From the NCBI GenBank assembly GCA_963741845.1, contig CAVUJV010000025.1:186001-250000 (forward strand): 64,000 bases of DNA. The letters run 5' to 3'. Each line of letters starts with the position of its first letter. The stretch's first letter is position 1. Positions 27,246 through 36,901 of the stretch are shown one piece after another. The position numbers were made by a program, and so were the translations under genes. The notes beneath the pieces were generated by a model. That model worked only from the letters and a program-made list of their open reading frames with translations. It had not been told where the DNA came from and searched no databases. This stretch comes from Roseiarcus sp963741845 (GTDB lineage: Bacteria; Pseudomonadota; Alphaproteobacteria; Rhizobiales; Beijerinckiaceae).

Positions 27246-28786
27246 GCCGCGTGCTCGCTGATGCCGGCCATCAGCAGGCCGAGGTCCTGCGCGTTCGTCT
27301 CCTCCGTCCGCCGCTCCCCGGTGATGCGCCCCCCGCAAAGCACGATGATGCGATCGGCGAGCGCGAAAATCTCGTCGAGCTCGACGGAGACGAGCAGCAC
27401 CGCCTTTCCCGCGTCGCGCTGGGCGACGATGCGCTTGTGGATGAATTCGATCGCGCCGATGTCGACGCCGCGCGTCGGCTGGCCGACCAGCATGATCTTC
27501 GGATTGCGCTCGATCTCGCGCGCCAGCACCAGCTTCTGCTGGTTGCCGCCGGAAAAGTTGGCGGTCTTGAGGAGCGGCGCCCGAGGCCGGACGTCGAAGG
27601 CCTCCATCTTCTTCTCGGCGTCGGCGATGATGGCGCGGCGGCTGTAGAAAGGCCCCCGCCCATAGACCGGCTCGTAATGGAAGCCGAGCATCGCGCTCTC
27701 GCAGGCCTCGAAGGACATGACGAGGCCCATCCGGTGCCGGTCTTCCGGAACGTGGCCAATGCCCAGGACGCGCTCCTCATGCGGGGTGCGCTCGGCCGGC
27801 GGCAAAGGCTGACCCTCGACGAGGATTTCGCCGGCGCTCAAGGGGCGGATGCCCGCCAGCGCCTCGAGAAGCTCGGACTGGCCATTGCCCGCGACACCGG
27901 CGACGCCGAGAATCTCTCCCGCGCGCAAAGTGAAGGAAACATGGTCGACCCGCACGACGCCCCGGTCGTCCTTCACGACGAGATCGCGCGCCTCCAGCGC
28001 GACCTTACCCGGATGCGCCGGACTCTTCTCGACCTTGAGGATCACCTTGCGGCCAACCATCGCGTCCGCGAGCTCGGGCGGCGAGGTGCCGGCGGTGTCG
28101 ACGGTCTCCACCATCTCGCCGCGCCGCATCACGGAGACGCGATCCGTAAGGCTCATGATCTCGCGCAGCTTGTGGGTGATGAAGATGATCGTCTTCTTCT
28201 CGCTCCTCAGCACCCGAAGCATCTCGAAGAGCTGATCGGCTTCGGGCGGGGTCAGCACGGCCGTCGGCTCGTCGAGCACCAGGATTTCCGCGCCGCGCAC
28301 GAGCGCCTTCAGGATTTCGACGCGCTGCTGCAAACCAACCGACAAATCGCCGACCCGCGCATCCGGATCGACCTCAAGCCCATATTCGCGTCCAAGCTCT
28401 GCGAGTCGTTTGCGGATCGCGCTTGCGCCTTTCGCAAGGAGCGGGCCGCCTTCGGCGCCGAGCATCACGTTTTCAAGGACGCTGAGAGGCGGCACGAGCA
28501 TGAAATGCTGATGCACCATGCCGATGCCGTGACCGATGGCTTCGCGCGGCGTGCGGATGCGCACGGGCTGGCCGTTGATGCGGATCTCGCCGGAATCGGC
28601 TTCGTAGAAGCCGTAGAGAATCGACATCAGCGTCGACTTGCCGGCGCCATTCTCGCCGACAATGCCGTGGATGACGCCGCGCTCGACGACGAGGTTGACG
28701 TGATTGTTGGCGTGGACGGGGCCGAAGCTCTTGTCGATGCCGATGAGCTCGATGGCGGGCGGGGATTTGCCGGCTGTCCCTGTCAC
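27242..28786 (-). CDS. Nucleoside ABC transporter ATP-binding protein, two ATPase domains
   Basis: A 514-residue double ATPase of the simple-sugar/nucleoside class. Domain 1 has Walker A GENGAGKSTLM near residue 45, the LSVGLQQRVEIL signature and LVLDEPTAVLTPPE. Domain 2 has GVAGNGQSELLEAL in place of a canonical Walker A, the FSGGNQQKLVLAREI signature and MLVGQPTRGVDIGA, the usual degenerate second site. It energises the two permeases downstream. It begins 176 bases after the binding-protein stop, beyond two hairpins. Confidence 0.92.
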   Translation of the reverse strand: MTGTAGKSPPAIELIGIDKSFGPVHANNHVNLVVERGVIHGIVGENGAGKSTLMSILYGFYEADSGEIRINGQPVRIRTPREAIGHGIGMVHQHFMLVPPLSVLENVMLGAEGGPLLAKGASAIRKRLAELGREYGLEVDPDARVGDLSVGLQQRVEILKALVRGAEILVLDEPTAVLTPPEADQLFEMLRVLRSEKKTIIFITHKLREIMSLTDRVSVMRRGEMVETVDTAGTSPPELADAMVGRKVILKVEKSPAHPGKVALEARDLVVKDDRGVVRVDHVSFTLRAGEILGVAGVAGNGQSELLEALAGIRPLSAGEILVEGQPLPPAERTPHEERVLGIGHVPEDRHRMGLVMSFEACESAMLGFHYEPVYGRGPFYSRRAIIADAEKKMEAFDVRPRAPLLKTANFSGGNQQKLVLAREIERNPKIMLVGQPTRGVDIGAIEFIHKRIVAQRDAGKAVLLVSVELDEIFALADRIIVLCGGRITGERRTEETNAQDLGLLMAGISEHAA

Positions 28787-28905
28787 GCAGCCCCTCCCTC
28801 AAACGCCGTCGTGACCGGCCGCGTCCCAGCCATCCGGCGTGCCCGCCTTCGGAACTTGCTCATGCGGCGTGCAATGTCGTCGGAGTGAGCGCGCCTGAGG
28901 TCCGT

Positions 28906-28932
28906 GGGCGGCCGGGACGCGCCCGGCCGCCC
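28906..28932 (-). terminator. Hairpin between binding protein and transporter ATPase genes
   Basis: An 11-bp perfect GC-only stem (28906-28916 with 28922-28932) with a five-base loop follows the bmp gene. It has no T tract. By position it may limit read-through and protect the 3' end of the binding-protein mRNA, like the hairpin between dppA and dppB. Confidence 0.6.
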
Positions 28933-28952
28933 GCAACGCTTGTCTTGACGAG

Positions 28953-28973
28953 GCCCGGCCCGTCAGGCCGGGC
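28953..28973 (-). other. Hairpin across the bmp stop codon
   Basis: An 8-bp perfect stem (28953-28960 with 28966-28973) has a five-base loop that contains the stop codon of the BMP gene. Together with the hairpin at 28906-28932 it makes a double structure at the mRNA end of the binding-protein gene. Confidence 0.5.
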
Positions 28974-29977
28974 ACTTGTTGTCGGACATATAGTCGTGAA
29001 CCTGGATCTTGCCGGAGATGATGTCCTCCCTGGCCTTGTCGGCGGCGGCCTTCACCTCGGGGGAGATCAGCTTCTCGTTGTATTTGTCGAGGGCGTAGCC
29101 GACGCCGTCTTCCTTGAGGCCGAGCACCAGCACGCCGGGCTTCCACGTTCCCTTCTTCGCGTCCATGAAGGAATCGTAAGTCGCGATGTCGACGTGCTTG
29201 AGCATCGAGGTCAGCACGTGGCCCGGGAAGAGGTAGTTCTGGTTCGAAGTCGACGCCGATGCCGAATTTGCCCGCGTCCGCGGCAGCCTTGAGCACGCCC
29301 TGTCCAGTCGCGCCGGCAGCCGCGTAGACGATGTCCGCGCCGCGATCCATCTGCGACTTGGCGAGCTCGCCGCCCTTCACCGGATCGTTCCACGCCGCCG
29401 GCGTCGTGCCCGTCATGTTGGCGAAGACCTCGGCCTTGCCGTCGGAGGCGTATTTGACGCCCTGCGCGTAGCCGCATTCGAACTTCGAGATCAGCGGAAT
29501 GTCCATGCCGCCGACGAAGCCGACCTTTCCCGTCTTCGACGTCTTGGCCGCGATCACGCCGACGACGAAGGAGCCCTCCTGCTCCTTGAACACGATCGAC
29601 TGCACGTTCGGCAAATCCACCACGTCGTCGATGATGCCGAACTTGGACTTCGGAAACTCGGGCGCGACTTTTTTGAGCGCGGTCTCCCAGGCGAAACCCA
29701 CTGTCATGATCGGCGAATAGCCGTCCTTGGCGAATTTGCGCAGGACCTGCTCGCGCTGCGCCTCGTTCTGGATCTCGAGGTCGCGGAATTTGATTCCGGT
29801 CTCCTTGGAGAACTTGGTGGCGCCGTTGAAGACGCCCTCGTTGAAGGACTTGTCGAACTTTCCGCCGAGATCGTAGATCACCGCCGGCTTGACGACATCG
29901 GCGGCATAGGCCGCCGCGGACGCGAGCAGCAATCCGGCGAATGTCGCCGTAATCTTGAGCGGGGCGCCACCGAACAT
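28963..29977 (-). CDS. BMP-family nucleoside-binding protein, one frameshift
   Basis: About 337 residues after repair. The signal peptide LKITATFAGLLLASAAAYA lacks a lipobox cysteine, so the protein is periplasmic rather than a lipoprotein. Mature features are AVIYDLGGKFDKSFNEGVF and VYAAAGATGQGVLKAA, the BMP/PnrA ligand site. An extra A at 29247-29248 shifts the frame; removing it turns GIGVDFEPE into GIGVDSNQNYLFPGHVL, the normal BMP sequence. RBS GGAGGT lies six bases before the ATG at 29977. It is the first gene of the uptake operon, under a repressor-like promoter. Confidence 0.9.
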
Positions 29978-30031
29978 GTCTTGACCTCCGTTGAGCGCGA
30001 GAGCCTTCCTTTTGCGCTCGCTCGAAAAACT

Positions 30032-30045
30032 GACCGACAGGTCAA
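30032..30045. promoter_or_regulatory. Inverted-repeat operator upstream of the nucleoside uptake operon
   Basis: TGACCGACAGGTCA forms a 5-bp inverted repeat with a four-base spacer. It lies directly downstream of the promoter hexamers predicted at 30045-30073 and 55 bases before the bmp start, the position expected of a GntR- or TetR-type repressor operator. The repressor is not identified in the window. Confidence 0.5.
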
Positions 30046-30073
30046 GTAAGTCCGACCGCGACCAGACTGTCAA
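30045..30073 (-). promoter_or_regulatory. Predicted sigma70-type promoter of the nucleoside uptake operon
   Basis: On the minus strand, a perfect -35 box TTGACA (30073-30068) is followed after 17 bases by a weak -10 box TTACTT (30050-30045). It points at the bmp gene. The operator immediately downstream would overlap the transcription start. Confidence 0.45.
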
Positions 30074-30211
30074 GCGCGGTGGGTCCCCCGTTCCAGCCGA
30101 CAACCGCCAACGAGACTATGCGGGCGAATTTGCAAGGGCAAGCCGGAAAACGAGAGGCAAACCTGCGGCCTCAAAGGGCGGCAGACCTCGCCTAAAAGGG
30201 CGGCGCGGCGC

Positions 30212-31147
30212 TCAATTGAAGAGCGACGAGACGCTCTCTTCCTTCGCGATGCGGGCGATCGCTTCGCCGATCAGCGGCGCGATGGAGATGACGCGGATGT
30301 TGCGCGCGACGCGCACGGCTTCCGTCGGCGCGATCGAGTCGGTCAGCACGAGTTCCTTGAGCTTCGAGGCCGCGATGCGCGCGACCGCCCCGCCCGAGAG
30401 CACGCCGTGGGTGATATAGGCGGAGACGCTTGCAGCGCCCGCTTCGAGCAAGGCGTCGGCGGCGTTGCAAAGCGTGCCGCCCGAATCGACGATGTCGTCG
30501 AGCAGGACGCAGTTGCGGCCCGCGACGTCGCCGATGATGTTCATGACTTCCGATTCGCCCGCCCGCTCGCGACGTTTGTCGACGATGGCGAGGGGCGCGT
30601 CGAGGCGCTTGGCGAGCGCGCGCGCCCGCACCACGCCGCCGACGTCCGGCGACACGACCATCACGTTCTTGCCGCCGCCGTTGCGGGACTGGATGTCCCG
30701 GACCATGGTCGGGGCGGCGAAGAGATTGTCGGTCGGGATGTCGAAGAAGCCCTGAATCTGGCCGGCGTGCAGATCGACCGTGAGCACGCGGTCCGCGCCC
30801 GCCCGGGTGATGAGATTGGCGACGAGCTTGGCCGAGATCGGCGAACGGGGGCCCGGCTTCCGGTCCTGCCGCGCGTAGCCGAAATAGGGCAGGACCGCCG
30901 TGATGCGATGCGCCGACGCGCGCCTGAGCGCGTCGATCATGATAAGCAACTCCATCAGATTGTCGTTCGCCGGATAGGACGTCGACTGGATGATGAAGGC
31001 GTCGCGGCCGCGGACATTCTCGAGGATTTCCACAAAGATCTCGAGATCGGCGAAGCGGCGCACGTGGCAGCCGGTCATCGGCTCGCCGAGATACGCAGCA
31101 ATGGCTTCGGCAAGCGGCCGATTGGAATTGCCGGCCAAAATCTTCAT
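30212..31147 (-). CDS. prs: Ribose-phosphate pyrophosphokinase
   Basis: A 311-residue PRPP synthetase that makes phosphoribosyl pyrophosphate from ribose-5-phosphate and ATP. The ATP loop region RRFADLEIFVEILENVRG, the catalytic flexible loop start AIVDKRRERAGE, and the PRPP-binding motif VLLDDIVDSGGTL are intact. MKILAGNSNRPLAEA at 31147 matches usual starts; an ATG 12 bases upstream is possible. PRPP feeds nucleotide salvage, which fits the next operon, but a 234-base gap with its own promoter separates them. Confidence 0.95.
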   Translation of the reverse strand: MKILAGNSNRPLAEAIAAYLGEPMTGCHVRRFADLEIFVEILENVRGRDAFIIQSTSYPANDNLMELLIMIDALRRASAHRITAVLPYFGYARQDRKPGPRSPISAKLVANLITRAGADRVLTVDLHAGQIQGFFDIPTDNLFAAPTMVRDIQSRNGGGKNVMVVSPDVGGVVRARALAKRLDAPLAIVDKRRERAGESEVMNIIGDVAGRNCVLLDDIVDSGGTLCNAADALLEAGAASVSAYITHGVLSGGAVARIAASKLKELVLTDSIAPTEAVRVARNIRVISIAPLIGEAIARIAKEESVSSLFN

Positions 31148-31299
31148 CTTGCCGTCCAACGCGGGGCTCCGGAATGGCGTTGTGCACTGCGAAAGGATCG
31201 TGCGCGCGGGGTCATAGCAGGGCGGGCGCCCGCGAACAACATGACAATCCGATTACGGAGCCGGCGCCGGGACCTTCTGTCCACAGGCGCGTTGCGCCG

Positions 31300-31861
31300 T
31301 CACTGAGCGTAGCTCAGGGCCGCGCCGGGCTCGGCCTCCGGCGTGTTCGAGAGATAGGCCGCGAGGTCGTCGGCCGACTTGGCGGCGACGCTGGTGAGCG
31401 CCGCCTCGTTGACGATCGCCCAGGGGTCGTCGCCCGAGCCGCGGACGGCGATCGAATTGGTCAGGCGCTGGGCGCGCTGCTTGTCGGGCGTGAAGACGTC
31501 CCAGACGATGTCGACGACGGCGCCATTTTCCACAAGCGTCGCGTTGAGATAGCCGCGCGCGAGATATTTCGCCGAGGTCGGCGGGGCCATCGCGATCTGG
31601 CGCTGCGCCGCCTCCTGGTCGAGACGCTGCTCGAACGCCGAGGACAGGCCATCCGGGCCGCCCTCGACGGACATGACGGCGAGCGTCGCGCCGCCCATGC
31701 TGGCGTCGGCCCGGCGCACGAACTGCGCCTGATCCGCGTTCGGGCTGAGGTCGGCGGCGTTCTCGACGCAGCCGCAGAGCGCGCCCGCGGCCATGACCGC
31801 GGCCAGCGCTGCGACGCCGCGCCTTCTGAAGCCGAAACCCGTTTCCGATACGCCAATGCAC
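31300..31861 (-). CDS. Putative lipoprotein, probable frameshift in signal peptide
   Basis: A lipobox-like LCGC follows a hydrophobic stretch (GVAALAAVMAAGA). From the first in-frame ATG (31794) the signal peptide would be too short. A GTG at 31861 opens another frame, starting MHWRIGNGF; removing one base near 31825 fuses it to RRRGVAALAAVM and gives a normal lipoprotein signal. The mature 160 residues (AKYLARGYLNATLVENG, VVDIVWDVFTPDKQRAQRL) match no family I know. It is divergent from uvrC and upstream of prs on the same strand. Confidence 0.6.
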
Positions 31862-32035
31862 GCCGCGGCTCCCTCCCCGGCGCGCCTCCGTCGGTCGGGG
31901 CCGTCGCCGAAGTCGTTAACAAATCGCTAACGCGGGCGAGAGTGCTAACGCCAAACCCCCGGGACGTCCAGCCCGGCCACAAACGGGGTTAACGCGCTTT
32001 TCTTGGCCCAGGGCGCCGCCTAGATAGGCAGGACG

Positions 32036-34039
32036 ATGAACCGCGCGACCAACAGCTATCCCCCAGGCGAGGCGCCCGAAGCCGAAGCGCGCGAGGAAGC
32101 CAGGCTCGCGCGCGAACTCAAGGCCGACGACGCGCCGCTCGACATCGGCCTGGACGAAGCGCCCGCCGAGCCGGGAAGCCTCGCGCGCGGCGCGGAGGCG
32201 GTGCGGGCCTTCTGGAAGCACGCGCCGATGGGACCGGGCGTCTATCGCATGATCGGGCCTGAGGGCGAGGTGCTCTATGTCGGCAAGGCGCGCTCGATCA
32301 AGAAGCGCATCGCGGCCTATATGGCGCCCGAGCGGCAGCCGATGCGCATCGCGCGCATGGTCGCGCAGACGCGCTCGATGGTCTTCGTCTCGACCGAGAC
32401 CGAGGCCGAGGCGCTGCTGCTCGAAGCCAATCTCATCAAGCAGCTCAAGCCCCGCTACAATGTCGTGCTGCGGGACGACAAGAGCTTCCCCTACATCCTC
32501 ATCAGCACCGCGCATCCGGCCGCGCGGCTTCTCAAGCATCGCGGCGCCCGCGCGATCAAGGGCGACTATTTCGGACCCTTCGCCAGCGCCGGCGCGGTCT
32601 TCCGCACGCTGAACGCGCTCCAGCGCGCCTTTCTCCTGCGCACCTGCTCGGACAGCTATTACGAGCACCGCACGCGGCCCTGCCTCCTGCATCAGATCAA
32701 GCGCTGCTCGGCGCCCTGCACCGGCGAGATCGCGCTCGCCGACTACGAGAAGCTCGTGGCGGAGGCGCGCGACTTCCTCTCCGGCCGCAGCCGCTCCGTC
32801 CGGCAGCGGCTCGCGGCGGAGATGAGCGAGGCCTCGGCCCATCTCGAATTCGAGAAGGCGGCGCGCCTGCGCGACCGCATCAGCGCGCTCTCGGCCATTC
32901 AGGGCGAGCAGAGCGTCAACCCGCGCTCGATCGCCGAGGCCGACGTCTTCGCCGTCACGGAGGAAGCCGGGCAATATTGCGTCGAGGTCTTCTTCTTCCG
33001 CACCTACCAGAACTGGGGCAACCGCGCCTATTTTCCGCGCGCCGACCGGGCGCTGTCTCCCGAGGAGGTGCTCGACGCCTTCCTCGCGCAGTTCTATCTC
33101 GAACGCCCCGCGCCGCGCCTCGTGCTGCTCAGCCACGCGGTCGCGAGCGCGCCGGAGCTTTGCGAGGTTCTCTCCGGCCGGGCAGGACGCCGGGTCGCCA
33201 TCGGCGCGCCGCGCCGGGGCGAAAAGCGCGACCTCGTCGAAGCCGCGATGCGCAACGCCCGCGAGGCGCTTTCGCGCAAGCTCGCCGAGACGGCGAGCCA
33301 GGAAAAACTGCTCGCCGCGCTCGGTCAGGCTTTCGGCGTCGAGCGCCCGATGCGGCGCGTCGAGGTCTACGACAATTCCCACATCATGGGGACGAATGCG
33401 ATCGGCGCGATGATCGTCGCGGGGCCGGAAGGTTTCGTGAAGAACCAGTACCGGACCTTCAACATCAAAAGCGCCGACCTCACGCCCGGCGACGACTACG
33501 CCATGATGCACGAGGTGCTGACGCGCCGCTTCGCGCGGCTCCTGAAACAGGGCGAGACGGCCGAGCCCGGCGGCTTCCCCGACACGCCGGACCTCGTCGT
33601 CATCGACGGCGGGCGCGGCCAGTTCGAGGCGGCGCGCGAAGTCATGACCGCGCTCGGCGTCGAGGGCGTGACGCTCGCCTCGATCGCCAAGGGGCCGGAC
33701 CGGAACGCCGGCCGCGAGACCTTCTTCGTCGAGGGCCGCGAGCCGTTCAAGCTGTCGCCCCGCGACCCGGCGCTCTTCTTCGTGCAGCGGCTGCGCGACG
33801 AGGCGCACCGCTTCGCCATCGGCACGCATCGCGCCAAGCGCAAGCGGGAGTTCGTGAAGAACCCGCTCGACGAGATCCCCGGCGTCGGGCCGTCGCGCAA
33901 GCGCGCGCTGCTGCTCGCCTTCGGCTCGGCCAAGGCGGTCGCGCGGGCGGGCCTCGCCGATCTCGAAAAGACGCCGGGGCTCAACGCCGCCACCGCCAGG
34001 GCGGTGTACGACTTCTTTCACGAGGCGGGACGGGGGTGA
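32036..34039 (+). CDS. uvrC: Excinuclease ABC subunit C
   Basis: A 667-residue UvrC that makes both incisions around lesions marked by UvrAB. The GIY-YIG domain starts GPGVYRMIGPEGEVLYVGKA near residue 65; the UvrB-binding UVR motif is HLEFEKAARLRDRISAL near residue 265; the RNase-H-like half has EVYDNSHIMGTNAIGAM and VVIDGGRGQFEAA; the C-terminal helix-hairpin-helix pair includes IPGVGPSRKRALL. The acidic N-terminal 55 residues are an extension. The last 200 bases are partly duplicated at 37425-37581. Confidence 0.96.
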   Translation: MNRATNSYPPGEAPEAEAREEARLARELKADDAPLDIGLDEAPAEPGSLARGAEAVRAFWKHAPMGPGVYRMIGPEGEVLYVGKARSIKKRIAAYMAPERQPMRIARMVAQTRSMVFVSTETEAEALLLEANLIKQLKPRYNVVLRDDKSFPYILISTAHPAARLLKHRGARAIKGDYFGPFASAGAVFRTLNALQRAFLLRTCSDSYYEHRTRPCLLHQIKRCSAPCTGEIALADYEKLVAEARDFLSGRSRSVRQRLAAEMSEASAHLEFEKAARLRDRISALSAIQGEQSVNPRSIAEADVFAVTEEAGQYCVEVFFFRTYQNWGNRAYFPRADRALSPEEVLDAFLAQFYLERPAPRLVLLSHAVASAPELCEVLSGRAGRRVAIGAPRRGEKRDLVEAAMRNAREALSRKLAETASQEKLLAALGQAFGVERPMRRVEVYDNSHIMGTNAIGAMIVAGPEGFVKNQYRTFNIKSADLTPGDDYAMMHEVLTRRFARLLKQGETAEPGGFPDTPDLVVIDGGRGQFEAAREVMTALGVEGVTLASIAKGPDRNAGRETFFVEGREPFKLSPRDPALFFVQRLRDEAHRFAIGTHRAKRKREFVKNPLDEIPGVGPSRKRALLLAFGSAKAVARAGLADLEKTPGLNAATARAVYDFFHEAGRG

Positions 34040-34147
34040 GCCGCCTCCCGCAGGCTCCTATCGAAAATGAGGACGGCAATGGGCCTTGGGGTTGTCGAGG
34101 ACTAAAATCTACGCGAAGTTCAAACACACATTGTTGGAAGAGTTTTC

Positions 34148-36721
34148 ATGACCGGGGCTCCCTCATTTTCCGCAGGCGGCGGCAAGATGGGCGTCCTCTT
34201 GCGCGAATACGACTGGTCGAGGACGCCGCTTGGGCCACTCGACGGCTGGCCTCAGAGCTTGCGAACGACAGTCGGCCTTGTCCTGAACTCCGCCGTGCCG
34301 ATCGTCCTTCTATGGGGCGAAGACGGCATCATGATCTATAACGATGCCTATTCGATCTTCGCGGGCGGTCGTCACCCGAAGCTGTTCGGCTCCAAGGTGC
34401 GAGAAGGCTGGCCTGAGGTCGCGGACTTCAACGACAATGTGATGAAGGTCGGTTTGGCGGGCGGCACGCTTGCCTACAAGGACCAGGTCTTGACCCTTTA
34501 TCGGACCGGCCGGCCCGAACAGGTCTGGATGAATCTCGATTATTCTCCCGTGCCCGATGAGAGGGGCAATCCGGCCGGCGTCATTGCGATCGTGGTCGAG
34601 ACCACCGCGCGAGTCCTTGCGGAGCGATGGCAGGCCGCCGAGCGCGAGCGGCAACGCCTGATTTTCCAGCAAATGCCGGGTTTTGTCGCGGTGCTCTCAG
34701 GCCCCGACCACGTCTTCGAATACGCCAACGACGCCTATGTGGCCCTTTCCGGACCACGGCCACTCCTCGGACGAAGCGTGCGCGAAGCGTTTCCGGAGCT
34801 GGCTGGTCAGGGATTCTACGAGCGGCTCGACCGGGTTTACACCAGCGGGAAATCCTTCAGCGCGCGGGCGCTGCCGGTCCGTCTCGCGTCGGATAATGAG
34901 GACCGCTACGTAGACTTGCTCTATGAGCCCCTTCGCTACGACGGCGATTCGGTCACGGGAATTTTTGTCGGCGGCTATGATGTATCCGATCGGGTGCAGG
35001 CCGAAGCCCGGCGTGAGACGTTGGTGCGCGTCACGGACGTCATCCAGGAACTGACGGATCCGAACGACATTGCGTTCGCGGCGTCCGAGATACTCGGTCA
35101 GGCGCTGAAGGTCAGCCGGGTGGGCTACGGCACAATTGATCCGGACGCCGAAACACTCGACGTCGCGCGCGACTGGAACGCGCCCGGCGTGGAAACTCTT
35201 TCCGGCCGACTTTCCCTGCGCGCTTACGGGTCCTTCATCGACAGCCTGAAACGCGGCGAATTCATCAGCATCAGCGATGTCGAACAGGACGAGCGGACGG
35301 CCGGCGCGGCGGAAGCCCTGAAATCGCGGAGCACCCGCTCTTTCGTCAACGTTCCCGCGCTCGAATACGGACGCCTGGTGGCGGTCCTCTTTGTCAATCA
35401 TGACGCCGTCCGCGCCTGGTCGCCGGAAGACCTTGCGTTGATTCGCGAAGTCGCCGCGAGAACGCGCGTCGCCGTGGAGCGAAGCCGCAGCGAGGCCGCC
35501 TTGCGCGACCTGAACGCCACGCTGCAAAATCGCATCGCGGCCGCGCTCGTCGAACAGCGTGCGACGGAGGAAGCGCTGCGCCAATCCCAAAAGATGGAAG
35601 CGGTGGGTCAACTCACCGGGGGTCTGGCGCACGACTTCAACAACCTTCTGGCCGGCGTCTCGGGGTCGCTTGAACTGATGCAGACGCGCATGCGGCAGGG
35701 CCGGCTGGAGGATGTCGAGCGGTACATGACCGCGGCGCAGGGCGCGGTGAAGCGGGCGGCGGCCTTGACTCACAGGCTGCTCGCCTTTTCGCGCCGCCAA
35801 ACGCTTGAGCCGAAGCCGACCGACGTGAACGAGTTGGTTACAGGCATGCAGGAGATCATCCAGCGGGCTGTCGGACCGACGATCGCCTTCGAGTTCGTGG
35901 GGCTATCGGGGCTATGGGTGACGCTGGTCGATCCATCGCAGCTTGAGAACTCGCTGCTGAACCTGTGCCTCAACGCGCGCGACTCGATGCCGGACGGAGG
36001 CAAGATCACCGTCGAGACCGCCAACAAATCGCTCGACGCCCGAGCGGCCCGCGAACACGACATTCCGGAAGGCCAGTTCCTGTCGCTCAGCGTGAGCGAC
36101 ACGGGCGTCGGCATGCCGCCAGACATTGTCGCGCGCGCCTTTGAGCCGTTCTTCACCACCAAGCCGATCGGCGAGGGCACCGGCCTCGGACTGAGCATGG
36201 TTTACGGATTTGCCCGGCAATCCGGCGGGCAGGTCCGCATCTCTTCCGAGGTCGGCCAGGGCACGACCGTCTGTATTTATTTGCCGCGTTACCATGGCGA
36301 ACTCGCCCGAGACGACGAGCCGGCCAAGCCCGCGGACCTGTCTCACTCGCGGCACAGCGAGACGGTGCTGGTCGTGGATGATGAGCCGACCGTGCGCATG
36401 CTGATTTCCGACATCCTCGAAGACCTCGGGTATGTCGCGCTCGAGGCTGCGGACAGCGCGGCGGGCCTCAAGCTCTTGCAGTCTGACGCCCGGATCGACC
36501 TTTTGGTCACGGATGTGGGCCTGCCCGGCGGGATGAACGGCCGGCAAATGGCGGACGCGGCGCGCGTGACCCGGCCGGGGCTCAAGGTTTTGTTGATCAC
36601 GGGCTACGCTGAAAATTCGGTGCTCGGCAGCGGGCGTCTGGCCCCGGGGATGGCCGTGATGACCAAACCCTTCCCGGTCGAAACGATGGCGACGCGAATA
36701 CGGCAGATGATCGAATCGTAG
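34148..36721 (+). CDS. Hybrid sensor histidine kinase/response regulator (PAS-PAS-GAF-HK-REC)
   Basis: An 857-residue soluble kinase with no membrane helix. A first PAS-like region spans about residues 45-155, a second about 165-285, and a GAF domain 290-445. The phospho-acceptor His is in GGLAHDFNNLLAG near residue 494, followed by ATPase boxes (LNLCLNARDSMPDGG, GEGTGLGLSM). The receiver starts VLVVDDEPTVRML near residue 739, with Asp near 789 in LLVTDVGLPG. N-terminal WSRTPLGPLDGWPQSLR is typical of stand-alone PAS-hybrid kinases. GC is somewhat lower than in uvrC. It lies between uvrC and a decayed uvrC copy. Confidence 0.9.
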   Translation: MTGAPSFSAGGGKMGVLLREYDWSRTPLGPLDGWPQSLRTTVGLVLNSAVPIVLLWGEDGIMIYNDAYSIFAGGRHPKLFGSKVREGWPEVADFNDNVMKVGLAGGTLAYKDQVLTLYRTGRPEQVWMNLDYSPVPDERGNPAGVIAIVVETTARVLAERWQAAERERQRLIFQQMPGFVAVLSGPDHVFEYANDAYVALSGPRPLLGRSVREAFPELAGQGFYERLDRVYTSGKSFSARALPVRLASDNEDRYVDLLYEPLRYDGDSVTGIFVGGYDVSDRVQAEARRETLVRVTDVIQELTDPNDIAFAASEILGQALKVSRVGYGTIDPDAETLDVARDWNAPGVETLSGRLSLRAYGSFIDSLKRGEFISISDVEQDERTAGAAEALKSRSTRSFVNVPALEYGRLVAVLFVNHDAVRAWSPEDLALIREVAARTRVAVERSRSEAALRDLNATLQNRIAAALVEQRATEEALRQSQKMEAVGQLTGGLAHDFNNLLAGVSGSLELMQTRMRQGRLEDVERYMTAAQGAVKRAAALTHRLLAFSRRQTLEPKPTDVNELVTGMQEIIQRAVGPTIAFEFVGLSGLWVTLVDPSQLENSLLNLCLNARDSMPDGGKITVETANKSLDARAAREHDIPEGQFLSLSVSDTGVGMPPDIVARAFEPFFTTKPIGEGTGLGLSMVYGFARQSGGQVRISSEVGQGTTVCIYLPRYHGELARDDEPAKPADLSHSRHSETVLVVDDEPTVRMLISDILEDLGYVALEAADSAAGLKLLQSDARIDLLVTDVGLPGGMNGRQMADAARVTRPGLKVLLITGYAENSVLGSGRLAPGMAVMTKPFPVETMATRIRQMIES

Positions 36722-36901
36722 AGCAATCGGCGTTCCGCCTGTAACGTCATCGCGAGCCACGAAGGGGCGCGGCGATCCAGGGGTCGGGGCGCCCCGCATA
36801 GGGAACGGTTCCAGGCGCGAGCGCGTTTCTGCCGTTCGTCGAGACTCCGCATCGACAATCGGAGCGGCCTTCTTTGGGAAACGTCGAGGAAAGGGAGCGC
36901 A

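Noticed and set aside
31916..34021. A 701-codon open frame antisense to uvrC
   Set aside because: It lies fully opposite a clear uvrC gene, is Arg/Glu/Ala-rich and matches nothing; it is a by-product of high GC content.
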